A stretch of 64,000 bases of DNA from Kudoa neothunni. Lineage: Eukaryota; Cnidaria. Under the pieces are notes generated by a model that saw only the letters and a program-made list of their open reading frames with translations, had not been told where the DNA came from and did not search any database. Shown piece by piece: positions 14,057-27,000 of this stretch (position 1 is its first letter; every line of letters begins with the position of its first letter). The stretch spans positions 3,534,001 through 3,598,000 of the forward strand of contig OZ199838.1 in NCBI GenBank assembly GCA_964304625.1, written 5' to 3'. The translations under genes were made by a program, and so were the position numbers.

Positions 14057-14665
14057 TTGGTATTTCCTTATAATATTAATGTTTATGGTCAATTAAATAT
14101 AAACGAGATCAAAAATCGAGGTATTGACTTCAAAGTGCCCTGCATTGCCCGTTTGTCTCACCAGTATCGATACCACTTAAATACTAAGGATTTTCCACGT
14201 CTCAACAGAGGAGTTCATTATGCATTCAAAATTGTTGGGTCTCGAGCCTTCCTCGAATTGGTGCCAAAGTGGAATCCCCGTTGCGGCCTTTGAGGTAAGA
14301 ATTGGAAACCATGTCCTTCTTTATTCAAAGGGTATTTGGTCCCCGTTTATCCATGAATTACACCACTTGCACTGTTCCTTCGATTTGGCGAAGAAACGTG
14401 GAACCAATACAACCCTCAACATTGACCGCATTATGAAACCATCTTACCATCGAAAGCGGCGGTACAAATTGTCAGAAATGAAGGCCGGACAACATCGGGA
14501 TTTAGAGCCCCTCACCCTATCTAAACTAATGCTATATTTTGCTAGGGCACACCCTCTCGTGCTTTTTCAATTAACTTTGTGTTTTCTTTTAGCGTTTGCC
14601 GAGTATACAACAAAAATTTTCCACGCCCCACGTTGGGGATGGTCCCCATGTTGGGAAACACTGGT
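14057..14665. mobile_element. Probable degenerate transposon block ending in a hAT-like terminus
   Basis: This block is noticeably richer in G+C than its flanks. On the plus strand it holds two overlapping open frames (14057-14293 and 14220-14669) whose basic segment (KPSYHRKRRYKLSEMKAGQ) resembles nothing I can name. On the minus strand the right-hand edge reads CAGTGTTTCCCAACATGGGG, very like the CAGnGTTTCCCAA start of hAT-superfamily terminal repeats. The adjacent GGGGATGGTCCCC is a perfect palindrome. I did not find a matching left terminus or an 8-bp target duplication, so the element is truncated or the assignment is wrong. A diverged host gene fragment cannot be excluded. Confidence 0.4.
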
Positions 14666-15068
14666 TTAGCGGATATTCTACCAATTATATTCATCAATTT
14701 AATGATTTTGATTTTGTTATAATAAACAAACAACAATGCTATAAAATTAAAATTGTCGTCGTCTCGTATAATAGTGGAAAAAGCTATGTTGGAATAGATG
14801 AAAACAATATTAACATACATGTATCTAAACAGGAGAGTTACAATATTTTATAGTAACAGAAATATATTTTTTTATAAAACTTTTTATTTTAGGTAAGTTT
14901 TTATACAAAGAGTGATGATAAATAAATTCATTAGTGCATGCATAAATGAAGCGTAAGTGTTGATTTACATTAGTTTTATTATTTTAAATACCTCTATGTA
15001 ATTATCGCTATTTGTAAAGAAAAGGAGATATTATTAAAACATATTAGGATTAGGATGAATATAGCTGT

Positions 15069-18000
15069 CTAAAACATAACACTATCAAGTATGTTGTTCC
15101 ATACAACAGAACATAACGTAGAACAAAACTTATTCATTAAAGCTGAAGCGAGAATTTTATTCACCTTGCTTCCCATCTCGATATCCTCATACTTGTTTGT
15201 TTCAAAAATATACTCATCATCGTATAAGCAGTAATATCTGATAGCCTACATCAACAGTGAACAAGACAAATCCAACAATAAACAGATATTACGTTAAGCG
15301 TGATATATTTCGATTCGTTTGTTGTGTATGAGGTGATAATCAAGAAATTTTTACAACAAAGCTCTTCGTAGACGACAATCATAGGATTGACAGGAGGTTC
15401 AAGAGTTCGTAAAATTTTCAATGTGTGTATGTTGTTTTGAGAAAGAAGCTTGTACAGATTTGAAAAATCAAACCTCTTGCATACATTCCACCAAAGCTTC
15501 TTAAAGTGTCTGCTTCGATCACACAGCGAATATCCATTACAATAATGTTCCAAATGACGGAAGATCGTAGGACCCCAGTTTGGATTTGGTAATCGTTTCA
15601 CGTAGGTCAAAACAAACTGACCATCAATACCAATATCACCACAAAGTGAACGAATACCGTGCGTCGTAGGAGTAACTGTAGATTCACTGTTTTGATTAAT
15701 TCTGAAAACAAACAAAATATAATGGAATAGATTCAGAAAATTTCTCCATACAGCTATAATATCGGCTTCTGATAGTGCTTCAATTTGATTTGCTACATCA
15801 ATATCTTGATTAGTGTCAAATTTGGAAGTTGAATTTAGTCTTATTATTAGCTCTTCGGAAGACATGTTGCTTACGTTAAATAGGTGTTCACCTGGAGTTA
15901 TGTTCTGAACACAAGCTGAGCCTACGTTTGGGTAACTGACACAACGGCTAATGGACGATTTCTTACAGCAATTAACCAACTTAAAACTTAGGTCGAAATC
16001 ATTTTCAAGAATAAGGTAATTAAAAATGGTTTCATTATCCATCAAAAATTTCGCGCTAAGTAACGGCAAAGTGTTTTCAGATGGTTCAGTTGTCATGACG
16101 GAAGCACATTGAAAATTGGTACGTGGATCATTGTTTTTTGACGGCGTTTGCCATGTAACCATATCAAATAAACCAACTAACTTCACATTATCGCACAATT
16201 TTTGGATTTTTGTGCAAAGATATATGAGAAACGGCTTCCATAACAATTCGGCGCAAACATTGGGATAAACATGAGAATCAATACATCTCATTAAAATAAC
16301 ACTGATACAAGAAACACAACAGTTTGGCTGTTGAAGAATTTGATTTGAAAAGGGTAAAAAATCTTTATCGTCGCCGTTGTTGAGTTGATCCGCGGCATAT
16401 GGCAGTTTTTTCAACAAACCTACTATGTATAACACATCAATAGGTAGACAAATAGCTTCGCCAACATCCTCTCCTAAACTTTTAGAATAGGCTCTCGTGG
16501 TTTCTTCGATAACCAACTTGCAAAGTATATCAACTATATGGCTAGGTGAAAAAACCACATCCAGGATAACATCTGAAATTGGACAATTTTTCTTATACAG
16601 CTCAACAAATGGCTCATCATCCATAATATCAACAGTGGAATAGTAGTTGACCTCACTACAAACAGCACCATCACCAAGAGTCACTTTTAGAATGAACAAC
16701 TGGTCGAAGTTATAAATATTAAGATAAGTAGTTTGGGTTTCCGAGCCGATAATTTTTCTACTGCCTTCAGAGTCAGCTGTTCCCGAGGATGGCTGTAGAA
16801 TAATAGTTGAAAATCCCATTTTCAACAGACTGTCCACGTAGAAACGATAAAAGTAATTTGCCAGCCCATTAGCATGATCTGATGCAAACCTATTTGGGTG
16901 TTCTAGACGGTTATCAAATTTGTTATAAAATGAGATTGTTTGGTCAATACTTCCGACTATCTGGCTCATTCTTTGTAAACCCATACTTCTTGTACTTTTT
17001 ATATTTGTTGTGCTTGATTGATTCGACTGGTAGAAAAAAAAATTATTGGTTCGCTTGATTAATTGATTATATTTGAAAAATCTGTTAAAAATATCCAAAC
17101 TAATGAATGCTTTATTTCGGGAACTGTTGGTCAGCAACTTCCGAATCAATTCATAATCATGTCGAAGCAGCATTTTTTCATACTTTGCAACGATCACTTC
17201 GACGAGCGAATATAAATGATAGAAACGATAATGTAAAGGGTAGTCTTCAGCAACACATTGATTTTCAAGATTAACTCGATGTATGATTTTGACATTTTTC
17301 AATATCGAATAAAAATCCATGGACCATGTTTTATCCTTGGTGAAGAATTTAATATCTTTTAACTGCATCAACTTATCATAGTTGAGGAATTGATATTGGC
17401 GCAATACTGTTTCCCCATTCGAATTGTTAATTGTTTTAACGGTAGTCTCCAAGCAAAGAAGTCGCTCTATTAGATTAAAGTAGGTTCTAATCTGACGTAA
17501 GTATTTGCACTTTTGGTGCATTTTACTGGTTCGCCTTGACTCGCTCATAAACCTGGATTCTCCTACATGAAACAATCCCAACCGTTGTAAAGTCACATAC
17601 GAGACCAATTTATGTTGGATACTATCCTGATGAAAAATCTTATTTATTTTGTGTCTGAAATTAGAAACAAATTGATCCCCAAAATCAAGATTGTATGTGT
17701 ACATAACAACCTCTGTGGCACTAAGCGTTACACAAATTTGGTATTTTCTCAATTTTGAAATTAGGTTGGATGACCAATGGAAGTCCATCACGGGGAATAT
17801 CGTATAATTGGTAATATCAGGATTGTAAAATAGATGTGTGCATTCGCATGAAGCGTTACTCAACCAAAAACAATCACAACACGATCCCAAATTCACTTGG
17901 TTCTTGTAAAACGATGATTGTTTCTTAGACGTAAAAATATCAATATTATTCGATCTATAAAAAGTTTCGTCAGTATCCAATAAATAAATTTGTTGTTTCA

Positions 18001-21000
18001 AAAATTTTTTGACTTGAAATAAAACATTTTCTGGATTGTTAATAATTCCTCTGTTAGGTCGCCATGTTAGTTTTTTGGTCATTGGAGATTTTGACACAAA
18101 GCAATAATCAAAAATATCAATAGTATTTTTGAAATCTTTATGCGAGATAAAGATAACGCTGTGATCCATACGTGGGTTGTTGTTATGATCGCTATTGAAA
18201 CATCTCACCGCAGATCCACAGCTTCCACGAACATACAAGTTTGGCTGCTGAAGTTGGTTTTTATCCAGTGATTTAGCATTCCGTTTGATTTCCAACGATG
18301 AATCAAAATGATAGATTGGTGAGTTTGAGTTTTTATCTTGGTGAGTCAAACGTAACATATCCGTAGCGTCAACAGACTCCGAAGAGATAACTTTATAAGG
18401 ATCGTATGAAGTAGTATCACTGATGCATTGCGTTGCGCCCCAAGTGTTGGCTTTGATCTCTGGGGGATGAGCAATTGCCGACTCTGCCAGAGTAACAGCA
18501 GTTTTGTTTATATATTCTTTATAAAGTGTGTTTTCCATTCGATATTTGTTTCCACCATCCGTTTCACATTGCTCAAACTGATTTGGAGGAATGTAGATCG
18601 ACAACGATAGCATCGAATAGTAACAAAACAACTCTAGAAACAGGTCAAGGAAAGCGTATCTGCTGCAACTATGAAATAAACCAGCCATTGAAGTAATACT
18701 TGAAGGACCTCTTTTCCAACATTCAAAACCCAACACAAACAAACCAGGATTATTATTTTTAAATTTTTCCAGCTCAAATTTTGATTCAAAATTTTTAGCC
18801 TTAACTTCACCAATGTCTTGGAATATGCTTTGAAATGATCCAAAGGTATGGCGCAAATTGCGAAATGAACTGGCTACCGAACTGTAGACCTTGCTATTTT
18901 TATAATATACTTTATTAAGATCCACCAACATAAGTATAGCTAAAAAAATCAATCAATACACAAATATATTCAACGCAAATGCAATCATTTCTACCCTAAT
19001 GATGAATGATGTCACATCAAATCATACCAATAAGTTATTAAAACATGCATATATAATTAAAGTTTTTGGACATATTTTCTTAAGGAATAGATAACATTTA
19101 ATGTAATCTTAATAATTGTTGATTTTTTTATCATTACAAATCAAACAGTTACTCAACTCACTCGAAATAGCAATGAGAACTTTAAAAAAACATAAACACT
19201 TGATTTTTAAAATAGAACATTAATTATAAAATCAAAATTTCTTTTTATTATTATTACTACGAAAAAATCATGCGTAGTTATGTAATTGTCATACTTTTAA
19301 AATTATTTAAAAGATTATAAAATGTTTGATGTTTTATTCAGCAGATTAAAAACTTCGTAACCGGGTGAAATTAATGACAGTCAATTATTTTGAATTATCA
19401 GAGGGTTATATATTTAAAATCTGAGATTTTAGCTACATCGAATGATATCACTTAACTTTCTATTTGTTATTTATACGGCATTATTAATCGATGATATTTA
19501 AAAAAGTAAATATCGCTAAGGACTTATATTGGGGATAATTTTTGATGACAAAATACGTTACCTAGACAAACAAATTAATTAATGAACCCTCTTTGAATAT
19601 ATAATTCGGAAAAAATTGGAAAATTTTCAAAGTGAGAAATTAACATTATTGAATTTAATACTTTCATCTCTCATTAAATCTTATATATTTTTACTAACCA
19701 TAAACGCATAATGGCTGTAAATAAGTTATAATAAAGATTAGAATATGGTTCATACGTTTATTTGGCGGCGAATAGTTTCCATTATTTATTGAGAAACATA
19801 ATAATCTCAGATATGTTAATAATGTAAAACAATTCTTTTTAAAATATCATATTAAAATATTAGCTTGTTCAAAAACGTTATTTTCACTTCTTTTTTAATA
19901 AAATGTAATATGCAACTCACCATTACTATAAGTAAAATTTTACTATTCGTCAACAGTTAACTAACTTGTTTGGGTATCGTTATGTCAAATATAACTTTTA
20001 CTAAAATCAAAATACCGTTTGTCGACTTACAGGTCGAGAAATAATCAGAAACTGTAGAAACCTTTTTGAAATAAAAATAATATCACCCCTAATATAAACC
20101 AAAAACCTATTCCATATAAAATGGTAATTATGATAAAGATAGACAGCTAAAACCTTATGGGGGTTTGAAAAAATTCATATCAATCATTATAATTTAAGAA
20201 TGGCTATATTACTGACGAAACAAATCTATTTCTAACCTCTGTATAGTATCTATGTTAGTATTAACTATCATTCAAAAGGAATGAATAGTTAACACATTTT
20301 TTCCATTAAATGGCTCTTTTATGGTATTTTTTGTACATCACAAAAAATGCCTATTGCAATATCTACGTTGAACAATTTAACTAAGTTGCTGTTATAAATA
20401 ATTTTATTTGCTGTCTGGTAATATTTTGTTAACGTTGAGAGAAATTACGCCCACCTTAAGTTTGACGGGTTTAACTGTTTAAAGGGTAAAGATGATATAA
20501 TGAAAGCATCTAATAGAATCGATTTAAAAAGGCTTACTGTCTTTATCTCGAAGAAACAATAGATGTTCGGTGATGTCATCAGAGGATGAAGTTCTGGAAG
20601 TATTTGACCTCCCATACATATATGATGCATGGGGTTGGGTTGAGTGACAATTTTTCAAAGTTCTAATTGACCTCAACAACAAATGCTGCTTTACGAAAGC
20701 ACTCAGCACAATTTCAATGCATCCGTTTAGAACTGCACTTCTAGGAAAACAAAGTCCAACATAGCAACATGGTTCCTGATCCGTTATGAACTAAAACACA
20801 TTAAATATAAATGAAACGATTAATATTTTTCATAACGAAATTTATTCTCTCGATACATATAAATATTAATATTATTTGTTACATTTAAAGAACTTGGCCA
20901 ATCGTATTAGTTATATCTCATAAAGTATAATTCTATACCTTTTTACAAATTAAATTATTATTTTAAAGTAAATAACTTTCAAAGAAACACAAATTTTTTG

Positions 21001-24000
21001 TATGGTATGCAAATTGTTTATTGCCTAAAGTATAATCTCAAAATGAGACGAATTTGGGAAGAGAATGCGATTGGTAATAATTTCTGGGTTATTTAATTCC
21101 ATAAAAACTAACATTTATACGAAAATAATCTTTTTGGAAGTTTAAGATAATATTTGTAAAAGATATTCACATCGAATTCGGGACTATACGGATGAATTCT
21201 CGATTATTTAAGGAAAAATTTACGTTAACCCTTAATCGATATCCGTAATATAAAAAGGCTCATTCGACAACCATGTATTAGACGAGCCCACCCATTCTAA
21301 AAAGAGATTACGCCGATTATTTAAATCTAGAAGAATATTATTTTTAATTTCCCCCCGTAATCTGTAGTTGAGATATGACGGATGAATAGAACCAGGACAA
21401 CGTAACAACAAAAACTAAAATTGTTCACAGTCGGAACATACGTTTGTCGAGCGCAGTGTCTATTGGCACATTTAATGACTAATAGACATTGTGGTAAATT
21501 AAGTCACAGTCGCCATAAACGAATTAACCCTTTAATAGGACCGGATTGGGGCCATTTAGACTCAAAAATAAATTTTAATTTGTTCATAGAATATTTAATA
21601 ATTATCTGGGATACCTACAATTTCGTCAATTCTCCTAAATTATTTTAATAAATAGATTCATACAACATTTTATGTGGAATATTGAATATATCTTGTAAAA
21701 TAAAAATTTTTTCCTCCAATGAGCCTTGGGGTAAAAAAGACTCCAGGTTTTTTTTCTTCAATGGATACAGAAAATTATTACAATACGATACGGAAGATTT
21801 TAAAAATTTTTGCCCTAGGAATACTGAGAAATTGAATAGTTATTATTCGAAATAATCCGATTAAATACGCGGGCATATATCTCGTAAGCCGTCGTTTCGA
21901 CGAGTATTATGACACTAATGTTTATTACCTAAAACAAACAAAATAATCCATGTTACTAATTCTGCTAACGATAAATATCCTTTAATAAATAAGCTTTGGA
22001 TAATTTAAAGGTAAAATTGCAGAACAATATAAGCATTCACCAATGGGAGATTATGGTTGGTTTGATAATTAATCCTACAATTATGCATTTGAAACGTGTG
22101 ATATTTATTAAACAATTTATAGTAGGAATGCGTGAATTTCGTCAAATAATTTATTTTTGGATTTAACGTTAAACAGTTGCTACAACTGAATATCTAATGT
22201 TTGTACTAAAAATGAAATTCTCATTCTTATAAATTCCTGCATTTAATAATAGGTAACCGCTAAAGAGAAATTGTGACAACACATAGAAATCAGTTGCCAC
22301 CCTGAAATTTTAGAATACATAAAGGATGATTTATTCAATTGGGTGTTATAGTCTGTAAAAATTATTACGAGGGACTAGGAGATACATAATGGATTACAAC
22401 AACTATCGTGTATATCTGAAAGATAATATTAAATGTAAATTCACGTTGGATTAAAACCAAAAAATAAACGAAAATGAATTATTCATCATGGCTAATTTGG
22501 TTCACTGTGGCTGTTTTTGATTGAGGTCATTATTCTGCATTTTTACCGAATAGAATGTCTATAATATAAATTATATTTTATTTTTCATTAAGATTTTTGT
22601 TGGTCGTCATTTCAAATGAGGCTAAACATACCTAACGTTCTAATCACGAGTTATTACGAAATAATACTTAATCTTACCGAAGAAGATCACCGAGGATTAG
22701 TTATGAAGTAATTGATTGTTTTCTCAATATTCCTCAGGCAGAATCTCACCATATTTTTCCCATAACTTCATAATAATTTTCTAAATATATTAAAAAAGAT
22801 TCCGGGGTCATTTTTAACTCTAAGTCCGTTGGAGGGCGGTTGTTTTTTTGTCTGTTAATGGGTTAAATACTGTTAACGTAAAATATAATTTAGGCATAAA
22901 ATGTGGGGAAAAATGATTAAAAGAATTTACGTAAAATTTGGACAGATAAATCCATAGTTAAGTTTACTTTAAGGCATTTTACGGTGCAGTTGGGCTTGTG
23001 GAGACCATGGTTGTCGGTTAAGGGTTAATATCTCAAGGTTACTATTGAGGGCAACATTTCCATTGTAAAATTAGAGAACCCTCATATTTCAACGATAAAA
23101 TTCAATCATTTCTATATTTCGGTATTCAGTTTTATATAACTCACTTTAAAAGTTTCGATACTTTTCAAATGATCATTCATATAGGAGAAACTATTTTAAT
23201 ATTACAGTTTTTTCCTACAATAAACCTACCAATTATATATATTTTGTTAGCATACAAATATAAACAACAGACAGACCTAACGAATTCAAAATTTAGCAGT
23301 TTTTACGATATGAATATTTTATTTCATCCAATACATTTTATTGGGATTCCTATTATTCTAATTAAAATATTTTAAAAAATTCAGATGATGTGAAAATAAG
23401 TTTCCATTAGCGGTAATTCAGCTACTGCATTAAATCAGTCTGGTTTCCTCAGCGGTATACATCTCAATCTTAGCTATATTTTTTCTCATCGGTAATTAAC
23501 AAACACGAACATTAAGATTCATCCTCTTAAACAATTATCAAATTTGTGTCCTAAAATTTTGGATCCCAAAAGATTCACATATCATTTAAGCAATATTAGG
23601 AATATTACAAAAATCATACACCCGAGTCAGGTATAAAAGAACATTCATTATTTAATTTGAATTATCATAGGTGGATTTATTTTTTTATAATTTTCTGTAA
23701 ATAAATGAATAGTTAATTAAATTTAACTTTTTAAAAAAATTAACACATTTAAATCAGAAATTAAATACACTGTGTTCATATTATAATAATGATATGAATA
23801 TCACCATTTCTTTCGAATACTTTAATTAATAGGACTATATTAGTAAATGGTTAATGTTTATATTGCTGGTTGTAAAAACTTAACTTTTCTTCAATAATAA
23901 TTTTCTCATGAAAATTTAAGAACAACATTTACACTATAAGAACTTTACTTTAAGATAATGTTGAGTTTGTGAAGGTGTTATAAAAGTTATTCTAAGGTTT

Positions 24001-27000
24001 AATCAAATGTTTTCCTGACTACAATTAAAATTTCATACAATAATACTTTATATTGTTAAATGTATAAATTTCAAGTCATTTATAAATGGTTTTGTTAAAT
24101 TATTAAAATATACAATCTTTAAATATAAAATTATATTACATTAATATTTTGATATAGCAAAATATATTAAGTGTTACTGAACTCTTTGACTATTATTTAT
24201 TCGACTGCGAAAATATTAATCTTCAGCTCCTCACAATTCTAATCTTTCGTATCCACAAATACTTTCACCAAAACATTGTTGTCATATACTTAACAACAAT
24301 TCATAATGAGGGTTCATTTTTACTTAAATTAATAAACAAATTTAATGAAAAACAAAAATTAAATTACATGTTTAGAGAGTGATTAAAACAATAAAAATAT
24401 TTTCTCACTATCTTTAAATACAATATTAATTTATTTAGATGATTATGATCAATTAATTTAATTAGTTCAAGAGAAAAACATCCATATTCTAAGAATTAAC
24501 GTTTTAAGTAAACATAAAAATGATACTAAATCACTTTATCTTCCATATAATTATCCAAATTAATAAAAATATAATTACTTCAATTATATTTTTCAATGCA
24601 ACTTTATTCTTGTAGAAAATAAGTTTGTTGACCAATAATTTAAGAAAGGCCGTTTCGATTCGTTGATATAATGGCAAAATCAGTGAATCAACAAAAGTTT
24701 GTTCAAGTGGATGTAATCCATGTATTGTAATAGAGATGGAATCGGGAACGTTAAATCCGTTGATGATGTTAAAATTTGCAACTTTGACGTTACCATAAAT
24801 GATGTTACCGTTGGAATCTTTCATTGTAAATATGGGGGAGTTTTTTTTAATGAGAAAATCATAAAAATTTATCATGACCAATTTGATGACGTAGTTTTTA
24901 AAGAATGTTTCAATATCAACAATAACATTAAATTCGGGAGAATCCAACGTTTCAATGTCATCCTCATAAGCATACATGAGTAAAGTGCTGTAGCATTTGA
25001 TCACTTGGGAGTACTGCAATGGGCATTGCTGTGTACTGTACGTGTGCGGAGAATAATCCACACTGAAAACCAGCTCATCTATGACGTCGTCTGTAGGATT
25101 TAATGAGGAATAATGAGGTTTGGAACATGCCAAAAATGGACTCAAAGTCCTCTGATTATACAATCTGTCCAATAGAAATTGTTGGTTAACAGTGACGCAA
25201 TAGTCTTTTATAGATTTTTGCAGAAGCTCAAAAACTCCAGACGTGACGTTTAAAAAGTTTGGGTGTCTTGATGGTTTGACGTTTTTGTGATGCAACGCCA
25301 AAAATACTCCATTTTTGTTTACCTTCATGGTAAATATAAGTTTATGGTTGAGAAAGGAAACAATGGATTTCTTGAGATTAACATCAATAATTTCAGGAAT
25401 TGTCGTCGACTTCAAATAATAGTCCAAATCAAATAAGGATGTCTCACAGTTGGCAATCCACTCATGATCATTGTTGTACCACACATAATAACCTCCAATA
25501 ACTGCACATTGAAAGCCATCCAAAGGATGTAGAAATTGAATTTTTTGTACATCATTCAACAATTCAACCAGCACATCCACTTTTGGCTGTTTGATAAGGA
25601 ACAAATGTAGATCTGCAAATAGCAAATTGGAAAAGCTGGATGATGGTACTAATTCACAATCAATTTTACTACATTTAACCTTGTATTTGTCATGCTTGAA
25701 ACAAATTTCATAAAGAGAGTCCAATATTTCTGAACTAAATTCACTACTGAACATACTTGATAATGTCAAGTAGATATCATCCACAACAAGATCAAGATTC
25801 AACGTTAAAAGATCGACAGCCGCTTTTTGATTTTCACAGAAGTTGGTGTGTTTAGGTGTTGAGGAGTAGCATAGATTTTCATTCATTTCGTTGGTGTTTC
25901 GACATCTATACGGATATTGCGGAACCGAAATGAATCCAGTGTAGATCGACACTTTTTCGATAGTGTAGTTAGGAGCTATGTTGGGATATAAGTGATCTAT
26001 CCATTCTTTTATTTTGGCAACATCCAAACAAAGGTTCCTAAAGGGTATAACGCAAAGTTGGGAATGGGCATTATCTTTATATTGCAGGCTCTCATTCGAT
26101 AATACATAGCCTTCATGATTACTTTGGCTATTGTTAGTATTGTAGTTGATAGCTACAGCGTAGTGAAGCTGAACAAAAAGAGGTCTTTCTGCGTAAAAGC
26201 CAGTGCGACATTTTTCTGAAAAGAAATACAAACCACAATGTTCATCTACTCGATATTCGTTGTTGTAAGTGTCATGGGGGTTGATGGGTGTAAAATTATA
26301 CGTAAGATAATGGTTAAAGTATTTTGAAAAATCTTTCGCATTGTTTCTAGCGATCACATCAAAGATAATATCAATCGTCGTTTCGTCCAAAGGGCTGAAA
26401 CATCCCTCAACAAACTTTTTTCTTTCTTCTAGCATCGAATTAACCTCCAGTAACTTGGTGACATCCAGTTTAAAAATGGATTCCTCTGTGCACATCCCGA
26501 TCGCATCGTTAACTGTGTCGATTGAGAATTTCTGTGGAAGATTTTTGTATCTCAAATTTTCATACATTATATTGAGTACAATTGAGGAGAACAACTCCAC
26601 AAACTCCTGCAAAAACACCCTTATGTACAAATCCAAATCAAGATCTTTGATGTCGGTGTAGATTTGAGTGGTTAGCGTGGTTGGTTCGAATTGTAATATC
26701 TTTTTGAACGGCCGCTTAAAATGAAAAAATCCATGTGAAGACTTCAATCTTATTTTATGGATTAGTTCGATGGACAACATCAAAGAAGAATATCCATTAT
26801 CCGCCGAACGTATAAGATTATTTTTGTGATCATATAAAACATAAAACGTAGATTTTAATTGTTTGACAACCGCGGTGCAACCGTCGGCATTAAATCTTGA
26901 ATCAGCGATCCCAACAAACACCTTCATAGTGTACACATTCGTTGGAACCACCAATACCAAATTGTAGTTTTCAGTAGGATTCTGTTTTATGAAAATACTA

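Noticed and set aside
26320-26400. DETTIDII in the 24.6-27.9 kb exon as the counterpart of human SZT2 DEATLDII
   Set aside because: The neighbouring order does not fit. The later TFVDSLILPLYQRIETAFLK at the end of the exon is the proper counterpart, because the VNQQFLL segment precedes it as in human SZT2.
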